Assembly: GCA_028554755.1 (NCBI GenBank)
Contig: JAPTOF010000010.1
Coordinates: 14,084,501-14,148,500 of the forward strand
Reading direction: 5' to 3'
DNA: 64,000 nucleotides
DNA from: Cordia subcordata
Lineage: Eukaryota > Streptophyta > Magnoliopsida > Boraginales > Cordiaceae
Shown in pieces: positions 10,645 through 22,394 of this stretch; the stretch's first letter is position 1; each line of letters opens with the position of its first letter. The position numbers and the translations under genes are program-made. The notes below the pieces were generated by a model. The model did not search any database and had not been told where the DNA came from. It saw only the letters and a program-made list of their open reading frames with translations.

Positions 10645-11720
10645 TTAAGGACTCATTAATGTCTGCGGACTGCTCTTGTTTGTGGTCTTATCCCCTAGGT
10701 CCTGTGACTCCCCTACTAAGCAAAAATATCTATTCCCTTGTTGCTGGCTATCAATAGACATATCTGATGTTGAAGTAGATTCTTCTTTCTTGATGAATTG
10801 GATCATATCTTTTTTAGTTTGACCCATATACGCCACCATAATATCTTTTTGAGATATTTTTGGATTATTCTTCAACATCCGTGAAACAAATTATTCAAAG
10901 GGAGATTGAATTGTAGCAAGAACCTTTTTCCCTTTACTTTCTCCTTTATAATGGAGAATAGCTTGCTCAATTTGCTTGATCTGTTCTTGGGAGTGAAATT
11001 CTCCTATGAGTGAATCTTTCTGGACCTTTTTTTTGCCAAAATTTCATAAAAAAATGTCCTTTTTAAACAAGGAATATGTTGTTGGGTATATCCAACATCT
11101 GGAGTCCATCTGACTATCCATGGAATTGAAAATTCCAAGAAAAATACATAGATGTTGTTCACTCAACATATTGTTGATAGTCCCCAAGGTTGATGACCCT
11201 TGGAGAGCAATTTAACCATTTAGCATATAACCCCTTGAATGGTTCCGGTAATATTGTTGGACTTGGACCAAAAAAATTCCACCATATTAGGAACCATGAT
11301 GGTATTTCTCTCTTGAGAACATCTGACGAGATTTTTATAAGCTATGTATGTTTTCTTTGTTCATTCCCAAAATAGAAAACCTTCGTAAATTCGTCAACAT
11401 AATCCCAATATGAAAATTGAATTGGAGTTCTTGAACCGAGAGAATTATAATCTTAAATTTATGGGTAATTAACCCCCATTCTTCAGCATTTATTGTGCTT
11501 TTAATTAAAATTTTGCTATAAGCAAAATCCTTAACTATTATATCAGCTCTTCCATTTTTTCTGAAAATGTTCAAAATTTGTAGAATCCATTTTTAAGAGT
11601 ATATTCTCATAATGTTATCTAGTCTTATATGACAGAGCTAGGAAAACAATCTCATCAAAATATGTTTGAATGAGTATCTATAGATTATGTTGATATGCAT
11701 TATCCTTTTGTGATCTGATG
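10645..11720 (-). pseudogene. Inverted second copy of pararetroviral ORF2 (fragment)
   Basis: Reading the minus strand from about 11720 gives the same product as 8805-9815. It includes the open stretches 11574-11335 and 10878-10645, the latter with a Lys-rich KNNPKISQKDI segment and a Ser-rich STSTSDMS segment. The copy has its own stops and indels. It ends near 10690 in sequence with no counterpart on the + arm. Confidence 0.75.
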
Positions 11721-13449
11721 ATAACTGCCCTATCAGCCCAAAGTTGTACGCATGTGGAACAGAAAATAATCTCAGCACTTGGTGAGAGGATTCTGCAAAA
11801 CTGTCATCGTCAGAGCCCTCTTGATGGACCAAGCCCCACCAGAAGAACCACGGTATATCGCACTTGACAAGATCACCGAGGGATATGCCATTCTCGAGAA
11901 GAGGGGCGTAAATGGTCGATAAGCATGATGGAGGTGAACATGGTGATTCTTCGAGAAGACATTTTGATCATGACCTTACCAATCTGCTTGTGAAATATCG
12001 ATTTGGCAAGGCAGGGATGCCTAAAGCATTATCGAGCGGCCGATGGTAGGTGGCAATACTCGCAGCCTTGCCGAAGCCGATGGTTTTCATTATCAAAGTT
12101 TTATCTTCGGCTCAAACTTTCCCATCGGCTTGACACTATCAAAAAGTCAAACTCCTATCCTGTGAACCATACCACTGCACACTTCAACCATATTTAACAA
12201 TGGCAAGAAAGACACCACTATATGCTCGACGAAAGGCTTCTAGATAGGGACTGGAGTTTGCCCGACTTCGTGATCGAGCCGACGTAAAGGGACGCCTCTC
12301 AAGAAAATCTCCCTCCGGTAGGTCCTCGGATCCGGTGGGCTTCGTTTGATATAATGAACTAAAAACATTCAAAACATATTCTACGGTACAAGGGTGTTGA
12401 TGATGGGGGTCATGTATGTCTTGATGATGTCTGCAGCTCTCCTTAACCAAACTATCTCCCAGATCAACCAATCTTGTTAGAACCCGGTAACCCGATCATC
12501 ACGTTGTCGCATTGCTCATGTCTTGACATTGTGGTTTTATGTATTCTCTATATATATGGCAAGTTTCCATGAAGAGGAACAAAGATATACGCATACACTT
12601 CTTCATCAATAAAGTGTTATACGATGGGAATATACGATTGATCTCACGTTTAATCAAGCTATTGGGATATTTGAAAGCTCATGGGATCCTCTTTTGTGAA
12701 TCTATTATTTTTGTTAGGGCTACCAAATTCACGTACATATGGAGGATCAAAATGAAGCATATGTAAACAACCTATATCATTTGATGGATACTATGAGTCA
12801 GAATATAGAGTACTAACATACAGAAGAGTTAAAGCGTGGCCTCTGCAGGCAATTTTGGACGTGTTTGGATATTATTTATTATGTGCAGATATATTTCTCA
12901 TGTCATTGCAACTAGAATTGTTGTATGATGAACTAATTTTTGCAGTTGGAGCATGGCCGTAAGAGGATTGTCCAGGCACTGACGATTGTTGTCGTGTCAG
13001 TTGTCTTGATGTTATGAGACTATTCAATTGTTGCTCCTTGCTACAGTATCAAGGTCCTAATATTACCTGCTCCATGCGTATATGGGCTTAGAGCATTAAG
13101 CGAGACGAAGTTATACTCCCACACAAGTCCAATGATGCAACACCTTAAGACAATGTTACTGCTTAATTCATGCATGTGGTTATCTGAGCATGAGGGTGTC
13201 TTTGCAGTTGAAGCCTGAACAAAGGGCGATCATCCAGTATCTTGGTGGTATCGGTAACACCGCATGGCTCCATGCTTGAATGTTTATCTTTGAGGTGTTC
13301 TTGACCACCATTAGGTGCTGCATATATTGTTGGTCTCAGGTGGTGCCTTGACGAATAAATTTATCATTTCCCGAAGGTCAGAAAACAATGTAAAAGCTCA
13401 GAGAACAAAGCCTTGCTAGAGCCACTAATACCGAAACTGTGAGAAGAAG
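11721..13449. other. Unrecognised interior of Z
   Basis: This is about 1.7 kb with higher GC than the pararetroviral block and no recognised domain. The short open stretches at 12003-12197 (+) and 12184-12471 (-) match nothing I know. It could be degraded Tat gag sequence or captured host DNA; the sequence alone does not decide. Confidence 0.4.
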
Positions 13450-13944
13450 ATGAGATGCTGCCTGCATCAACACTATTGGGCTTCATCTGAACTCTTACTA
13501 GGCGGATCGGGCTTATCAACAAAACTAATCGAGATGGGCTGCTCGAAGAAAAATATCTCAGGACTACTCAATGTTAACAAAGCTAGTATAAATCTTCTCA
13601 ACGTGACGATAACTGGATGCTATTCACGTTTTATCATGGCTATTCTCATTTTCCATAATAAGACAAATCGGTCCCTTCCCTTTACATTGGAGATCGCTAT
13701 CGGGGCCTATGCATTTCCATGCTGCAGATCGGTTAATACAAATCAAGCTTACATGCTGGGAGCAACAACTCTCCAAATGACCAGAGAAGGGATTTCAAAT
13801 TTAGTCTCGATGAGACTATGGGCTATCGAGAGAGTCTATACCGAGCAATTGAACATAACCGAACAAGATCCAACGGAGTTTATAGAGACCCGAGACACAA
13901 GGTTGAGAAGCATAAACATGCCGCACATCTCAAAACACAACTAG
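13450..13944 (+). CDS. Unrecognised 164-codon ORF inside Z
   Basis: This ORF runs from ATG to the TAG after ISKHN with no internal stop, which is unusual in a tract where everything else is broken. The predicted product has three Cys near the N-terminus and centre (MRCCLHQHYW, FPCCRSVNT). Its C-terminal third is charged (ERVYTEQLN, EQDPTEF, ETRDTRLRS). No catalytic motif, signal peptide or membrane segment stands out. It lies upstream of the tandem arrays, where a Tat element could carry an extra 3' ORF or the end of integrase. I see no HHCC or DDE residues. It may be chance, so coding status is uncertain. Confidence 0.25.
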   Translation: MRCCLHQHYWASSELLLGGSGLSTKLIEMGCSKKNISGLLNVNKASINLLNVTITGCYSRFIMAILIFHNKTNRSLPFTLEIAIGAYAFPCCRSVNTNQAYMLGATTLQMTREGISNLVSMRLWAIERVYTEQLNITEQDPTEFIETRDTRLRSINMPHISKHN

Positions 13945-14040
13945 AGAAATTGTGCTGGCTTCAAGTAAACTTTGAAGCAATTAAACTCTAACAGTTTCTA
14001 TCAATTGTGTGTGAATATGTTACAGGTTAAAATCTCAAAC

Positions 14041-14254
14041 GACAACAATCCGGTCATGCCATCTTAACCTCTGTTCGTGAACTTGATGACAATCCGATCA
14101 TGCCACCGTAGCCTCTGACTGCGAACTCGATGACAATCCAGTCATGCTACCTTAGCCTTTGACCGCGGACTCGACGACAATCCAGTCATACCACCTTTGC
14201 CTCTGACCACGGACTTGATAACAATCCGGTCATGCCATCTTAGCCTCTAACCAC
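14041..14254. repeat. Tandem array A, ~44-bp unit, about 5 copies
   Basis: The unit is built around GACAATCCGGTCATGCCA, then CTTAGCCTCTGACC and CGGACTTGAT. Copies differ by a few transitions, several at CpG (CCGGTC/CCAGTC). It lies between the last ORF of Z and its 3' LTR. Confidence 0.9.
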
Positions 14255-14273
14255 TAGTTATATATCATAAAGC

Positions 14274-14640
14274 GAAAAGCCTCCAAAGAGCTAAAAGCTC
14301 AAAAATATCAAAAGGTGAAAAGCCACCAAAGAGCTAAAAGCTCAAAAATATCTAATGGCAATGAGCCTCCAAATAGTTGAAAGCTTAAAAATATTGACAG
14401 GTGATGAGCGTCCAAAGTGCTAAAAGCTCAAAAATATCAAAAGACGATGAGCCTTCAAAGAGTTAAAACTCAAAAACATCAAAGGCCACAAGCCTCGGAG
14501 AGAGCTACGGCTCAAACTAATCTAAGCCTATAAGTCTCAACAAGCTGCAACTTGAATCGTTTGAAGACCAAGAGCCTTGATGAGCTACAGTTCCAATCGT
14601 TTAGAAGTTACAAGCCTAAAAAAAGTTGCGGATCGACAAT
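14274..14640. repeat. Tandem array B, ~43-46-bp unit, about 8 degenerate copies
   Basis: The unit contains AGCCTCCAAAGAGCTAAAAG, then CTCAAAAATATCAAAAGGTG. The first five units are clear. Later units decay to AAGCCT...GAGCTAC...CTCAA patterns up to about 14640. It follows array A after a 20-bp gap and has nearly the same period but a different sequence. Confidence 0.85.
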
Positions 14641-15440
14641 TTTATGGCATGATTAAGCCAAAGTCTTGGTTAATTAAGGTACAAAGAAATAATGGAGAGA
14701 AAGAAAAAAAGCAAAGATATGACTCGACATTCGCTAATGAGCATCAAACTCCAGAAATGATGAGTCAAGCCAAGAGGCCAGGCTACAGGCACGTAGCTCA
14801 AACTTGGCAAACAAAGAAAATATAACTACGAGATAAAGGAAGGAAGGGGCTCAATCCCTAAACAAGTAAAAGGTAAAAATGATCATAAAACTATATCTAA
14901 GGTTAGTTCCACTAGATCCACTACATGGTTCGATTCGAACTAAAGAGGCTGCTGACTTGGTAAGCTTGAACATGTTTATATTTTGCTAAGAATGTTCTAC
15001 CTAAAGAAAGCATAAACCAATTCAGATAATAGAATCTAAACTACATAGCCCAAGATAGTCAAAGTTGAATTCAATATCCATAGCTGGTAAAAGCAGCCGC
15101 TTGAACCAAACCTAAGAGTTCTAAATATAAATGTATCATGATAAGGACATCTGTCTACATAAATCAAGAACTCCTGATTGGATCATTTCGAAGATTTCTA
15201 GTCCGATCCCATTCTCGACACGATCATAATTTGTGAAATAAACTGCAAGAGACAAAGGCTTAAAGTTATGAAGTAGAGCAAATTCAAACAAGGTCCTAAC
15301 TGGTAATCATTACTAGAAAGACAAACTGACCACTTACCTATCAAGATTAAAACTGAAGAGGATGACTATGCAAGAGATTAGGCAATCAAACAAAGTGGGT
15401 TAGTCACACCTGACCTAGCTAAGCTATATGTATGACCGTA
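14641..15440. other. Non-coding 3' region of Z
   Basis: No domain is recognised. It is purine-rich at 14690-14720, otherwise unremarkable, and ends in the PPT (ACTAAAGGGG) just before the 3' LTR. Confidence 0.5.
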
Positions 15441-15454
15441 ACTAAAGGGGCTAT

Positions 15455-15936
15455 TGAAAGGGATCAAGCTACGCCCTACCCCAGTCCGATCTAACTCGTC
15501 CTGGCCCTAAATGTCATCTCAATGTCCCAAGCATCATCTTGATCAAGAAGCATCATCTTAATCAAGAGGGCATCGCATCCCGATCAGGAAGGCGTCGCAT
15601 CCTAATCACGGGAGGGCGTCGCATCCCGATCACTGGAGAACGTCGCATCTTGACCATTGGAGGGTTTCGTATCTTGATCATGAGGTGTCTACTCGACCAT
15701 GAGGTAGCTTCTCAACCACGAGGTGGCTTCTCAACCATGAGGGGTCATCTCGACCACTGGGCATCATCCCGGCACCTAAGGCTTGATGAACTCTCTCCCG
15801 ATGAGCTCTTTCCACACGTCAACTATAAAGATATCTCTACTTGTCCCAAAGAACATGCTATAAATAGCCTCAAAGAATAATAAAGATGGGTAAGCCATTC
15901 TATCTACAAAGGAGGCTTAAAAGATAGAAGCCCTCT

Positions 15937-15988
<52 letters not shown>

Positions 15989-16221
15989 CTATCTCTCTCT
16001 CTCTTTCTCTTCTATCTCTCTCTCTTGCTCTCTCTCTCTCTCTCTTTAATATATACTTTTAGTAATACTTATTGACTTGACCACTGGAGTGGCTAACACT
16101 AAACTCCCACCGGCGTGTAGCTTTCCCTTGTAGGTTCTTCGTCACCTGAGTTATCTACGCTAAAGCAACTTTGCCAGAGAAGAAGGTCGTTGACTACTCT
16201 ATCTCATCTTTTCTAAGATCA
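15455..16221 (+). repeat. 3' LTR of Z
   Basis: This 767-bp LTR starts TGAAAGGGATC after a PPT and ends AAGATCA, followed by the duplication GATAT. Internally it has about five ~24-bp units around GGGCGTCGCATCCCGATCA (15568-15680). Then come about four ~19-bp units around GAGGTGGCTTCTCAACCAT (15684-15770), a CTATAAATAG TATA-like motif near 15850, and a (CT)n tract. Confidence 0.8.
15932..16055. repeat. (CT)n microsatellite in the Z LTR
   Basis: CT/CTTT-rich tract with small interruptions (TTCTATCTCT). The homologous position in the 5' LTR (5130-5145) has only a short CTTCTCC run, so the expansion postdates insertion of Z. Confidence 0.9.
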
Positions 16222-16226
16222 GATAT

Positions 16227-16870
16227 GATGAAAGAATTGATGATAAGGAAAAAAATCCTGAGATAAAAGCCTGACCACCATTTGAGCATGTCAAGAGATG
16301 TAGATACGACCCTCAGCTATAAAATGGTTATAATCATCAATATCCAAGTCCAAGATCTTCTTACATTTGTCAATTCTTCTAGAGCTAGATCAAGTGGATT
16401 GGTTATCTCACTTTATCATTTTGTATCTATATTTTGGGGACATTCCACACTCTTAGTTTGGGCCTTACAGAAAAATATTTATAGTCCCATCCCTTATTAA
16501 AGGACTTAAATCCCCCAATTAACTTTTTCTCACATTATAAGTGAAACCAATTGACTTCTGAGTTGTGACTAAAGGCTCCTTGGAATAGCCCAAAAGTTGG
16601 TGTAACCTTCAGAGTTGAGCCTATAAAAAAAAATAATGGTTTGGGCTAACTATTGGGCATGTCCTAACTAGAAGCTAAGAAGAAGTGCTTTAGAATATCC
16701 AGTATAAACTTAAGGAAGGGCAACCTAAACCCCAGCTTGAACAACACCACGTGTATAGAGATTCTATCCTTATGTTTGGGCAGACATGTCATCTCATGTT
16801 TTTTGGCATCCTTATCTTGAACAAATCTTTGGGTATGGCGTTGTAGGCTCACAGGAGTACCAGTGTATTG
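16227..16870. other. Flank of Z, probable continuation of the interrupted Copia-like LTR
   Basis: Non-coding, with no recognisable gene. By position it should continue the LTR cut at 3007 and then lead into C3. I could not find the LTR end or any PBS. Confidence 0.3.
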
Positions 16871-17519
16871 ACTGGAGTTTGAGGTTCCCGTAACATGGTC
16901 ATCTAATCCAATAGGTTGACCAGGTCAAAAAATAATATTACCAAGCCTATTAACAAATTATGCCTTGCAGCTTCTATACCTATTCTAGTTAAACCGATGA
17001 CTTACAATCAAGTTAGCAAGCATTCAGAATGTAGGAAGGCCATGAGTGATGAATTTGATGCAATTCTTTAGATTAATACCTGGTAACTAGTTCCATCTTC
17101 TCCAACACAAAATGTGATTGGTAATAAATAGGTCTAGAGAGTAAAAAGAAAACAAGATGGCAGTGTCGACAGATTTAAAGCTCGGCTTGTGGACAAGGGT
17201 TTTTATCAATGCCTAGGAATTGATTTCAAACCAACTTTCAGTCCAGTGGTTAAACCAACCATAGTTCAACTAATCTTAACAGTAGCGGCCACTTTTGCCT
17301 GGGTTATAAGGCAATTAGATATTAACAATTCATTTTTGCAGGGTACTTTGGAGGATGATGTCCATACAAGTCAACCATAGGGATTTGTTAATCTTACATA
17401 TCCTAATCATATGTGCGGCTTTAAGAAAGCTATATATGGCCTCAAGCAAGACCCAAGAGCATGGTACATAGAATTATGACATTTTTTTACTATCACTTGT
17501 TTTTCTTAATTCACAAAGT
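16871..17519 (+). pseudogene. Copia C3 pol, left part (connecting region and RT start)
   Basis: In shifting plus frames it reads MVTRS-like text, then the Copia RT: RFKARLVDKGFYQ at 17170, FSPVVKPTIV, RQLDINNSFLQG (Copia QLDVNNAFLHG motif), and KKAIYGLKQDPRAWY before LLSL..FLNSQSD. It contains several stops. The reading frame breaks at 17524 and resumes at 50575 with ASLFI, so the 33-kb element inserted here. Confidence 0.85.
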
Positions 17520-17524
17520 GATAT

Positions 17525-19251
17525 CATTGGGATTGTATGCCTTAAAGACCACTTGTACATGGATATTGGACTAGATATTTGATCATTGTATATATTTATG
17601 AGCATCTTTAGACGCATTATCTCTTGTGTACATATGGGATACATTATGTAAAGGTCTAATGATATAAAAGATTGGATGCACAGTAGGTCCAAGTCTAGCT
17701 TTGGATATATCATAAAAAGTGTCCATACCTGGATGGTATGGTTGGGCACTCTACTAGGATAAGGCAAACGTGGGCAAGTCTCCCGATAAAGGTGATTTAT
17801 TTAGATCATTGGAGGGTTTCTCTGAACTTCACTCCTAGTGCATATGCCACGCATTGGATAGAACTACTGTGAGTATGTCTTCTAGAATCGTGCCACCACA
17901 TATAGAAGACAAGATGCTCACTGCTTCCAAGTGACCAATGCTCTTCATCTTAAGCATGTGCGGATGAACTAATGAAGTTGGGGTGCAACACTTTGATGTA
18001 CCATGAAGAGAGTTCTCGTATGATAAGATTGTTTGCCTCATACATTGGGTGTTGTGTTCTAATCAATCATGACATGTATATGCAATAGCAGAGTCTATGT
18101 GCCTCCTTGGATTTGTCCCTTTAGTCATCATAAATCTAGATTTAGTGATATCACCTTTCAGGGGTACACCGGTCATTTGTCTTATAGGTCACTTCCTAGA
18201 TCAACAAATCTATGACTAGTTGGTAATCACTATTTTGGACTAGAGATTCTTAGTCTTGGAAGTGATAGTATACATATTTGGACCGACCTTGACTACGGGT
18301 ATATACAGAGGGGTGTTTTGGTAATTTTGCTTAGTTGGTAAAAAACTGAGGTTACTTCGTGTAACAAGCTCCCACCTAGCCAGTAATTATTCTTGGAATG
18401 CAGCTTTGGTCTTTTGGTGAAGTAGCCTGGAGTCAAAATGGCCACAGTGTTTCCAAAGTGGTAGTAAGGGCATTTTGGTCATTTTAGAAGCCAAGGGTAG
18501 TTATGTCTTTTGGTTTCTTCACTAGCCATTACTCTATTGGATACATAATTAAGGAAATTTAATATATGTAGATTACTTAATTAAGATTTGAGTTTAGATA
18601 TCAAGAAGGGATTTTTGTCTGGGTTATTTTAATATCACTCATAGATATCTAAATTGGACAAGTAGGGACCACATGGCAGATATTTAGTGTGTACATGATA
18701 TAGAATATTTGGCTATCCTTATCCTAAAGGAATATTCCTTATCTTGGAAAGTTTAAGGTAGGGTATTGTAAGCAATCTTTGATATTCCTTGAACCTTATT
18801 CTTTTTAGGGTTGCTTAGTACTATATATAGTACAAGATGAGCAAGACCCAATTCTTGAGCCTCTTTGAATATGTTCTCTTCTTGCTGTGTGTGCAGGAAA
18901 TTTCGCACACTAACACTAAGAACACATACTAAATCAAATGTCCTCAATTTAGCCTATTTTCTAGCTTGCCCACTATTATCCAAGACATAAAGTGAAGGAT
19001 ATAGTGGAGAAAACCACTAGAAGGCCATTTTAAGGAAGATTTAGTGCAAAGAGGCCATTTGCAATTGATTCATGCTATGAGGGTAACAATATCTTCATCT
19101 ATACTCGTTTATCTTTACGTGGTTAAATATCGATTCCTCTGTATATAACATGTTTTTGTGCTATTTTTCGCTACCATATCTTGATTATGGGTTTTAAAAT
19201 TGAAAATTCATAATTTAATCTTGCATGTGGTAATAGCCATTAGATCCAACA
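17525..19251 (+). repeat. LTR1, 5' LTR of C2-outer
   Basis: 1727 bp. It begins CATTGGGATTGTATGCC (TGTTGGG with two transitions) and ends AGATCCAACA. A PBS follows after two bases. Confidence 0.85.
18300..18310 (+). promoter_or_regulatory. TATA-like box in LTR1
   Basis: TATATACAGAG follows the conserved CCTTGACTACGGG about 775 bp into the LTR. The same context holds TATATATAG in LTR2 (22959), TATATAAAAAG in LTR3 (30229) and TATATATAAAG in LTR4 (49619). Its conservation and position suggest the U3 promoter. Confidence 0.45.
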
Positions 19252-19253
19252 AG

Positions 19254-19265
19254 TGGTATCATGGC
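19254..19265 (+). other. Primer binding site of C2-outer
   Basis: TGGTATCATGGC begins two bases after the LTR end. The Copia consensus complementary to initiator tRNA-Met is TGGTATCAGAGC. Confidence 0.75.
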
Positions 19266-20881
19266 TTAAGTACTGTTAGACACATGGTTATGGCCTTAGA
19301 TCACATAATAAATCAATAGAGAGTGTAATAATCTCGTGGGTGACAAGATTTATGTGTTTCTATGGTGTATCTGTTATGGGCTAACCTTTGTGGTTGCAGC
19401 TTGTGTGCTATTTTTGGTCTTCATCAATTGTTCGAATGTATGGTTTTATTTGCTTGTATAGAAAGTTAATGTAACTTCAATTTGAGAGAAGAATAGGGGT
19501 GGAAATGGCTTGTATTTAGTGGCCAAATTTATGTTTCTTTTCATAGATAAAGCTTGTATAGATTGATTTTCTATGTAATTCTTTGAAATATATTAGTTAC
19601 TAGATGTACCGGTCGATCGGTAAGAGTCCTAGGCTCAACTGATAGTGCTATGGAGCTTTCTAGGAGAACCGGTATACCATTTAGGAGGCCTTTGCTCGAC
19701 CGGTAGGAGAAGCCAACATTACGGAAGTACCGGTCGACCTAGCTAATCGATCGATAAAAGTGCAGGGGTCGACTAGTAGAGGCAGTTTGCAATTGTTTTG
19801 AAGTTTTGGCAAATCTGATTGCTTTGGGCTTTGCGCCTAGGGTATTATTATAGGAAGCCATCGATTAGATGTTTATTTTGTGATCTTTATATGCATGTTT
19901 AATTGTATTTATGATTATTGTAAATGATCACATAGCAACATGTCTACCCATGTAACATTGACTAGCCCTTGGATCTTGTTACGGCTTGAGTTTGACAAGT
20001 CCTTTGATATTGCTTAGGCTAATTTTGATAATTAGAGATCCTAAAGAAGTAATGCATGTAATTGGTTAAGATCCTTAGTAATTAACCAACAGACTTATCA
20101 AGATAACTTAAAGCATGCCTACCTATGGATTTAATTCAGATATAGGTCCAATCTGTTTATGATGTCAAGTGTGTTTTAGTAACACAAGATGCAATGCGGT
20201 GATTCCTAAGAGTGTAAAGATCTAAAACAAGATACCAAGATAAATGAAGGATAAGAAAAACCCTTAAAGTTAAAGTATTGAGTGGGAGAGGGGAATGGAA
20301 AACCTCATGACTTTCTATATCTAGTTCTTGTCAAGAGTAAGTGGTACTTCCTCGTCGAAAGGTGTCACAAGTACCTAGATATGACGAGATGGACTTAACG
20401 TGTACATTTACAAGGACATGGATGAGGTTCAACCATCTCACCAATAGAGTTCATCGTTATGGATCATCTCACAGCATGTAAATGAGAGTAATTACCCTAT
20501 CGGCGAGCTCAAGTCTACATGACGGGCAATAAAACACTACAGAATGATTAGACACACTTGACTTGATTCATGGGTTCGACCACCTATCGGTAGAGGTCCT
20601 TAGGAGATTTGAGAGGTCAAACAAAATAGTGGTTGGATATTTTTAGATAATGTCTATCTAGATAAATGTTATTCAGATAGGCCATGCCTAACTTAACTAT
20701 TCACAGTTCGGCCATCCCATCGATGGAGTTTAGGTGATAGGGTTGAGACATTGTTACATCACTATAGTTTGAGAGTTAAACTACAAATGTATGTTGTTTT
20801 TTCGCTGTTACATACATATTACACATGTATTTTGTTTTATCGCTCATTATATTAATTATGCTCTATTTTTCGATATCCAGT
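19266..20881. other. Untranslated leader of C2-outer
   Basis: About 1.6 kb with no coding, parallel to 23871-25525 of C2-b. A CGACCGGT-rich module lies at 19606-19770. Angela-type elements carry long leaders before gag. Confidence 0.7.
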
Positions 20882-21049
20882 TTGACTTCTTTCAGTCCAC
20901 AACCTATAATTTTGAGGGAGCATAAGCTCATTGGTCTGAATTTTATGGATTGGAAAAGGAATCTAGACATAGTACTCACTGCTGAGGAATACAAATATGT
21001 CCTAACTACTCCTTGTCCTGTTGTAAGGGCAAACTATTTTGACGCCGTG
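20882..21049 (+). pseudogene. C2-outer gag, N-terminal part
   Basis: The frame reads TSFSPQPIILREHKL, MDWKRNLDIV and YKYVLTTPCP, the start of an Angela/Tork Copia gag. The start codon has decayed to TTG at 20882 (ATG at 25526 in C2-b). It is interrupted at 21049 by Y and resumes at 41709. Confidence 0.8.
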
Positions 21050-22394
21050 TTATGTAAACTCAGTGGTACAGAAGAATTAAGATCAAATCGCTTCAAGTTA
21101 AATACCCACAAGCGTATGAATCATGTCCAGTACAGTGTGTGTGTATGCAGGATCATCTCCACAAGGAGGCTCTCAAGCTCAATCTAGTGTGTTTGTGTGT
21201 AACAGAAAAGCTACGTGAAGTAAATCCTAAACTAGAGTGGATCAAAGGGAGTTTGGTGTTTAACTATCAAATCTAAAGTGCAAGAAAGTAAATGAAACTA
21301 AAGTACACAAACTAGACCAGAAGAAAGGTAAAATAAAGGGAATGATAGCAAATGGGAATGACCAAAGAAAGCTTCAAGAAAGGGATTTGGGGTTTTTCGA
21401 GGCTAGGAAAGCTTCTAGGGTTCGAACTTTGCACCAGGTGAGGGTTTTTGGTCCTACGATGGTGCTTATCCTCTTTGCTCACTCAATTGGTACCCAATTA
21501 CCTAGCCTAATAAACTACTGATACATTACCCTAGGTTGCAAGTGAAACCCTATCTCTATGGTTGAGTGTAGGCTTTCCTATACAATCTAAGCTTTCATAG
21601 CACTCAATCAAGTGGGTAACAGGTGTTCTACACTACTTAACTGACTAATGGTGTGATCTCCTAGGGTTTAGGTGTAATGCTAACCCTTAGGTGTAGTATT
21701 GTCCAACAACTAGGTCAACACATTAATTAATCAAGTGTGTTAGTCCCATTGCTTAGCCTAATTAACTATCGAAATTAACTTTGATTGAGGGTATATTTCT
21801 AGCCTAGTATTCTAGCAAGGCTGGGAGTAGCTATGGTCCATAATCACAAGTTTTATGTTAATCAATCAAATAACCAATTGAGACCATGCAAATGTAGAAG
21901 TCAAGGTACACCCTTAACTTCATGGAGTTTCAAGATCTATCAAACTCACTAGCAAGTTCAAATACAAGATTTCAAAGCATTCCCAATTCATATTAACAAC
22001 AAGTTAGCAAATCCAAATGGGTAATTAATAATAAGAAGCATTAATCATGTAGATAAAGCAAAGAGATAATACCATGTAATCAACAAAAGCTCCAACACCA
22101 AATACCAAGGTGTTAAAATAGCTAGCTCAACATGTAAAATAAAGCTCAAATCTGAAATTTAACTTCATAGACATTGAATTTAAAGTTCAAGAACTCAAAT
22201 TCCTAATTCAATGCTTCTTCCTTTTTGCTTCGTGCGAACACCTAGCTCACTCTTTGCAATTTTCAGCTTTAAACCCTTTGTTTCTAGCTCCAATTTAGCT
22301 CAAAATCCTGCAAAAAACTAACCCAATTTAGCTACTAAACTTAGATGAAAAAAGGTAAAGGAAGATTAAAAGAAAGGAAAAATAAGAGGCTTTT

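Larger units (their letters stand above)
8805..11720. repeat. Large inverted repeat from pararetroviral ORF2
   Basis: The arms are about 8805-9815 (+) and 11720-10690 (-), with an ~870-bp spacer. Matching landmarks include GATCCATGGATACTCATG/TATCTATAGATTATG, CCCAGCTCTGTCATATAAG, the CACTCATAGGAGAATATCAC block and AAGAAGAATCTACTTC. The arms carry independent substitutions and different stop positions, so they diverged after the duplication. Inverted and partial copies are common in endogenous pararetrovirus loci. Confidence 0.8.
3008..16221 (+). mobile_element. Ty3-gypsy (Tat-type) element Z without recognisable gag-pol
   Basis: Two related LTRs bound this 13.2-kb element: 3008-5309 (interrupted by solo LTR T1) and 15455-16221. 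Both start TGAWARGGATC and end GATCA. The flanks are the perfect 5-bp duplication GATAT at 3003-3007 and 16222-16226. A PBS of the TGGCRCCRTCTRTGRGAAC type follows the 5' LTR, and a PPT (ACTAAAGGGG) lies at 15441-15450. PBS, PPT and 3'-end tandem arrays fit the Tat group (Retand/Ogre relatives). No gypsy protease, RT, RNase H or integrase motifs were found. The interior holds a rearranged pararetrovirus and unrecognised DNA, so Z behaves like a large non-autonomous derivative (LARD-like). Confidence 0.8.

Noticed and set aside
5440..11720. Intact or replication-competent virus
   Set aside because: Frames are interrupted at many points, the parts are inverted and duplicated, and the order is not that of a genome.
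12184..12471. Minus-strand 95-codon ORF as a gene
   Set aside because: No domain, start context or homology that I recognise; similar lengths are expected by chance here.
14041..14640. CRISPR-like array
   Set aside because: Units are contiguous tandem copies without unique spacers, in plant nuclear DNA inside a retrotransposon.
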